DNA of 42,077 nt from Bradyrhizobium sp. WSM1743 (lineage in GTDB: Bacteria > Pseudomonadota > Alphaproteobacteria > Rhizobiales > Xanthobacteraceae): the NCBI RefSeq assembly GCF_000473065.1, contig NZ_AXAZ01000075.1, forward strand, positions 1-42,077, read 5' to 3'. A program made the position numbers and the translations under genes. Shown here in pieces: positions 39,992 to 42,077 of the stretch. The notes beneath the pieces are model-generated. The model had not been told where the DNA came from and ran no database searches. It saw only the letters and a list, made by a program, of their open reading frames with translations. The first letter of the stretch is position 1, and every line of letters starts with the position of its first letter.

Positions 39992-41335
39992 CTACTCCGT
40001 CGAGTCGAAATCCTCTTCCTTGGTGCCGAGCAGCGAGACGATCGTGCGCAGGCCGGAATCGAGCTGCTCGGCCGAGGGCGGGGCGAGCGCGAGCCGCACC
40101 GCGTTCGGTGCATGACCATGCGCGATCGCGAAGGTCGAGGACGGCGTCAGCGCGATGCCGCGCCTTGCGGCTGCGGCGACGAAAGTTTGCGAGCGCCAGT
40201 GCGGCGGCAGCGTCAGCCAGAGATGATAGGAGCGCGGATCGGCGGCGAGCTGGTAGCCGGCCAAGAGCCTCGCGGCGGTCTGCTGGCGGCGCGCCGCGTC
40301 GATGCGCTTCAGGCGCGTCAGCTCGGCGACGGTGCCGTCGGCCATCAGCCGCTGTCCGGCTGCCAGCGCGTGGCCGGAGGCGATCCAGCCACCGGTGCGG
40401 ACCGCGCTCATCACGCTTTCGCGTAAGTGGGGCGGTGCGACGAGGATGCCGAGCGCAAGGCCCGGCGCGACCTTCTTGGACAGGCTGTCGATCACGATAC
40501 AGCGGTCGGGCCCGAGTGCGGCCAGCGGCGTGTCGTCGGCAAGGAAGCCGTAGACGGCGTCCTCGATGATGGTGAGATCCAGCTTCTCGGCAACGCGCAT
40601 GATGTCGGCGCGCCGCGCCGCGTTCATGGTGACGCCGAGCGGATTCTGGATGATGGGCTGCAGGTACAGCGCCGACAAATGGGCCTCGCGATGCGCCTTC
40701 TGGATGGCGTCGGGACGCGCGCCGAATTCGTCCATCGGAATCGGGACCAGCGTCACACCGAGCCGCGCGGCGATGCTCTTGACGTAAGGATAGGTCAGCG
40801 CCTCGACACCGCAGCGACCACCAGTCGGAACGAGCGCCGCAAGCGCGGCCGCGAGCGATTGCTTGCCGTTGGCGGTGAAGAAGATCTGCTCGGCCTGAGG
40901 CGCAAAATCCTTGCGCGCGAGATAGCCGGCGGCCGCTACGCGCGCACTCTTGGTGCCGGTGCTGGTCGACACGCGCAGCGCGGATTCGAGCGCGTCGATG
41001 CGCTCGAGCCCCGCAAGGCTCTTGGCGATCATCGCCCATTGCTGCGGCAATAGCGGATAATTGACCTCGAGATTGATGCGCGCGTCGGCCGGCTCGCTGA
41101 TCGTCTCGACGTCACGCCTGACGTCGCCGGAGATGAAGGTGCCGCGCCCGACCTCGCCGACCACGAGCCCGCGACGGAGCAATTCCGTATAAACCCGGCT
41201 CGCGGTCGAGACCGCAATGCCGCGGTCATAGGCAAAATTGCGCTGCGGCGGCAGCCGGTCGCCGGGCCTTAACGTGCCGTTAGTGATATCGGCCGCAATG
41301 GCATCGGCAAGCTTCACGTACTCGAACTTGGACAT
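39992..41335 (-). CDS. MocR/PdxR-type GntR regulator with aminotransferase domain
   Basis: The 447-residue protein joins a GntR winged helix (about 1-72, with LPPQRNFAYDRGIAVSTASRVYTEL) to a fold-type I aminotransferase domain (about 95-440). The PLP lysine is Lys287 in SLSKKVAPG, and EDAVYGF holds the Asp that contacts PLP nitrogen. Members usually act as PLP-sensing regulators rather than as enzymes. I placed the start at 41335, because the frame upstream crosses the shared regulatory region. It is divergent from a DUF1127 gene, with two inverted repeats in between; autoregulation is likely. Confidence 0.88.
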   Translation of the reverse strand: MSKFEYVKLADAIAADITNGTLRPGDRLPPQRNFAYDRGIAVSTASRVYTELLRRGLVVGEVGRGTFISGDVRRDVETISEPADARINLEVNYPLLPQQWAMIAKSLAGLERIDALESALRVSTSTGTKSARVAAAGYLARKDFAPQAEQIFFTANGKQSLAAALAALVPTGGRCGVEALTYPYVKSIAARLGVTLVPIPMDEFGARPDAIQKAHREAHLSALYLQPIIQNPLGVTMNAARRADIMRVAEKLDLTIIEDAVYGFLADDTPLAALGPDRCIVIDSLSKKVAPGLALGILVAPPHLRESVMSAVRTGGWIASGHALAAGQRLMADGTVAELTRLKRIDAARRQQTAARLLAGYQLAADPRSYHLWLTLPPHWRSQTFVAAAARRGIALTPSSTFAIAHGHAPNAVRLALAPPSAEQLDSGLRTIVSLLGTKEEDFDSTE

Positions 41336-41347
41336 TATTGCACCGAG

Positions 41348-41361
41348 AGCAATGTTTTGCT
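41348..41361. promoter_or_regulatory. Inverted repeat AGCAA-N4-TTGCT
   Basis: AGCAATGTTTTGCT lies 13 to 26 bases upstream of the MocR-type start and directly abuts the larger inverted repeat. It would overlap the leader or promoter of that gene, as expected of an autoregulatory site. Confidence 0.4.
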
Positions 41362-41385
41362 TGCTCCGAGCAGTGTACTGGAGCA
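41362..41385. promoter_or_regulatory. Inverted repeat TGCTCC-N12-GGAGCA
   Basis: TGCTCC at 41362-41367 and GGAGCA at 41380-41385 are exact complements 12 bases apart, between divergent genes. This is a candidate operator for the MocR-type regulator. Confidence 0.5.
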
Positions 41386-41522
41386 TTTAGGTTCCATCAA
41401 GGTCCGCGATTGAGCCGAGGGGAGCGAGAGCAATCCGACGGCAAATGAGGTGCAGGCGCCCACAAGCGTCCGCGCCAACGGCATCTGCTTCGCCGCGCGG
41501 GACGACAGGCCGGAGAAGAAGA

Positions 41523-41759
41523 ATGACCACGATCTCGCAAACTGCCGGGCGGAGTTCACGCCCATCCTCAATGAGCGGATTTTTCAGCGCGCTCGCCCAT
41601 GGCGCTTCGGCGCTGTTCAACCGCCTCGAGCGCCGCTCCGCCGTCAAGACGCTGAACGAACTCGACGACCGCGCCCTGCGCGACATCGGCATCACGCGCA
41701 GCCAGATCGAGGACGCGGTGTATGGGCAGTTCAAGACCGAGCTGTCGCGCTATTTGTGA
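41523..41759 (+). CDS. DUF1127 small protein
   Basis: The 78-residue protein ends in the DUF1127 (YjiS-like) motif LNELDDRALRDIGITRSQIEDAVYG, preceded by a Ser-rich start. GGAG lies seven bases before the ATG. In other alphaproteobacteria short DUF1127 proteins bind RNA and affect RNA turnover and phosphate or stress physiology; the role of this one is unknown. It is divergent from the MocR-type regulator, which may control it. Confidence 0.85.
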   Translation: MTTISQTAGRSSRPSSMSGFFSALAHGASALFNRLERRSAVKTLNELDDRALRDIGITRSQIEDAVYGQFKTELSRYL

Positions 41760-42077
41760 GTTCATTCGGCTGCGATCGTTCCTCATGTGTCCCGGACGCG
41801 CTGCAGCGTCCTTACGCTGCCGCGCAGAGCCGGGACCCATATGTGGACGGCCCCCTGCTGGCAAGAGGCGGAATGCTGGTTGTGATCGAAGCGATTGCGG
41901 CCATATGTCCGGTCTTTGATGCGGTCGCACATGACCGCTGCCAAGATGGGGTACACAGCACGAGTTCCAAACAGGAAGGCGGTGTCGAGCACCATAGGGT
42001 CCCGCGGAGTTTTGCCTCGTGTCTATGATCGATCGATCAGGTCCATCTTCCGTTCTCGAGCAAGCTTCGGCCTGCGG
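41760..42077. other. Right-edge region with a half copy of repeat family C
   Basis: A family C element (41786-41839, GTGTCCCGGACGCGCTGCAG to AGAGCCGGGACCC) follows the DUF1127 gene. The remaining bases to the window end show no gene, although a gene could begin beyond the edge. Confidence 0.6.
41786..41839. repeat. Repeat family C, short copy
   Basis: GTCCCGGACGCGCTGCAGCG and CGCAGAGCCGGGACCC are inverted and related to the longer element at 787-918. Confidence 0.65.

Overview
The window is high-GC DNA from an alphaproteobacterium, most likely Bradyrhizobium or a close relative (Nitrobacteraceae). This is inferred from the gene content: an MlaE permease with a fused STAS domain, a giant polar-growth coiled-coil protein, a TrxR-type ferredoxin-NADP reductase, small DUF1127 and YciE proteins. 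The intergenic palindromic repeats are also typical of that group. No rRNA, tRNA, CRISPR array or intact mobile element was seen. The only insertion-sequence trace is the 3' end of an IS256-family transposase at the left edge.

Layout. 1-927: transposase remnant and palindromic repeats. 928-4547: an acidic hypothetical protein, an MFS permease and a dipeptide epimerase. 4691-7509: an Mla-type lipid transport operon (MlaE with STAS, MlaF, MlaD). 7814-13525: a 1903-residue membrane-anchored repeat protein resembling the Agrobacterium growth pole ring protein, followed across a divergent CtrA-box-containing region by an HPt protein. 14462-16476: a 2Fe-2S ferredoxin, a thioesterase and a ferredoxin-NADP reductase. 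16582-18268: three small exported proteins, one with a frameshifted signal peptide. 18463-22477: a two-component system facing a MipA/OmpV outer-membrane protein and a hypothetical partner, with two pairs of 11-bp direct repeats between them.

22497-30513 is a catabolic block on the minus strand: MFS permease, LysR regulator, 5-dehydro-4-deoxyglucarate dehydratase, glucarate dehydratase, 2-oxoglutarate semialdehyde dehydrogenase and galactarate dehydratase. Together they would import glucarate and galactarate and convert both to 2-oxoglutarate. A shared 13-bp motif lies upstream of the permease and of the dehydratase operon.

30859-41759: an SGNH hydrolase, a YbhN/LPG-synthase-like membrane protein, a YciE stress protein behind a textbook EcfG promoter, an MFS gene with a doubly frameshifted 3' end, an MHYT-PAS-GGDEF-EAL protein, two small membrane proteins, and a MocR-type regulator divergent from a DUF1127 gene.

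The strongest leads are regulatory and structural. They are the CtrA sites at the polar-growth gene, the direct repeats between the two-component system and mipA, the shared motif of the sugar-acid genes, a recurrent pair of palindromic repeats whose stem bases covary, and two genes with small frame lesions. I did not find a wholly new multi-gene system that I can defend.
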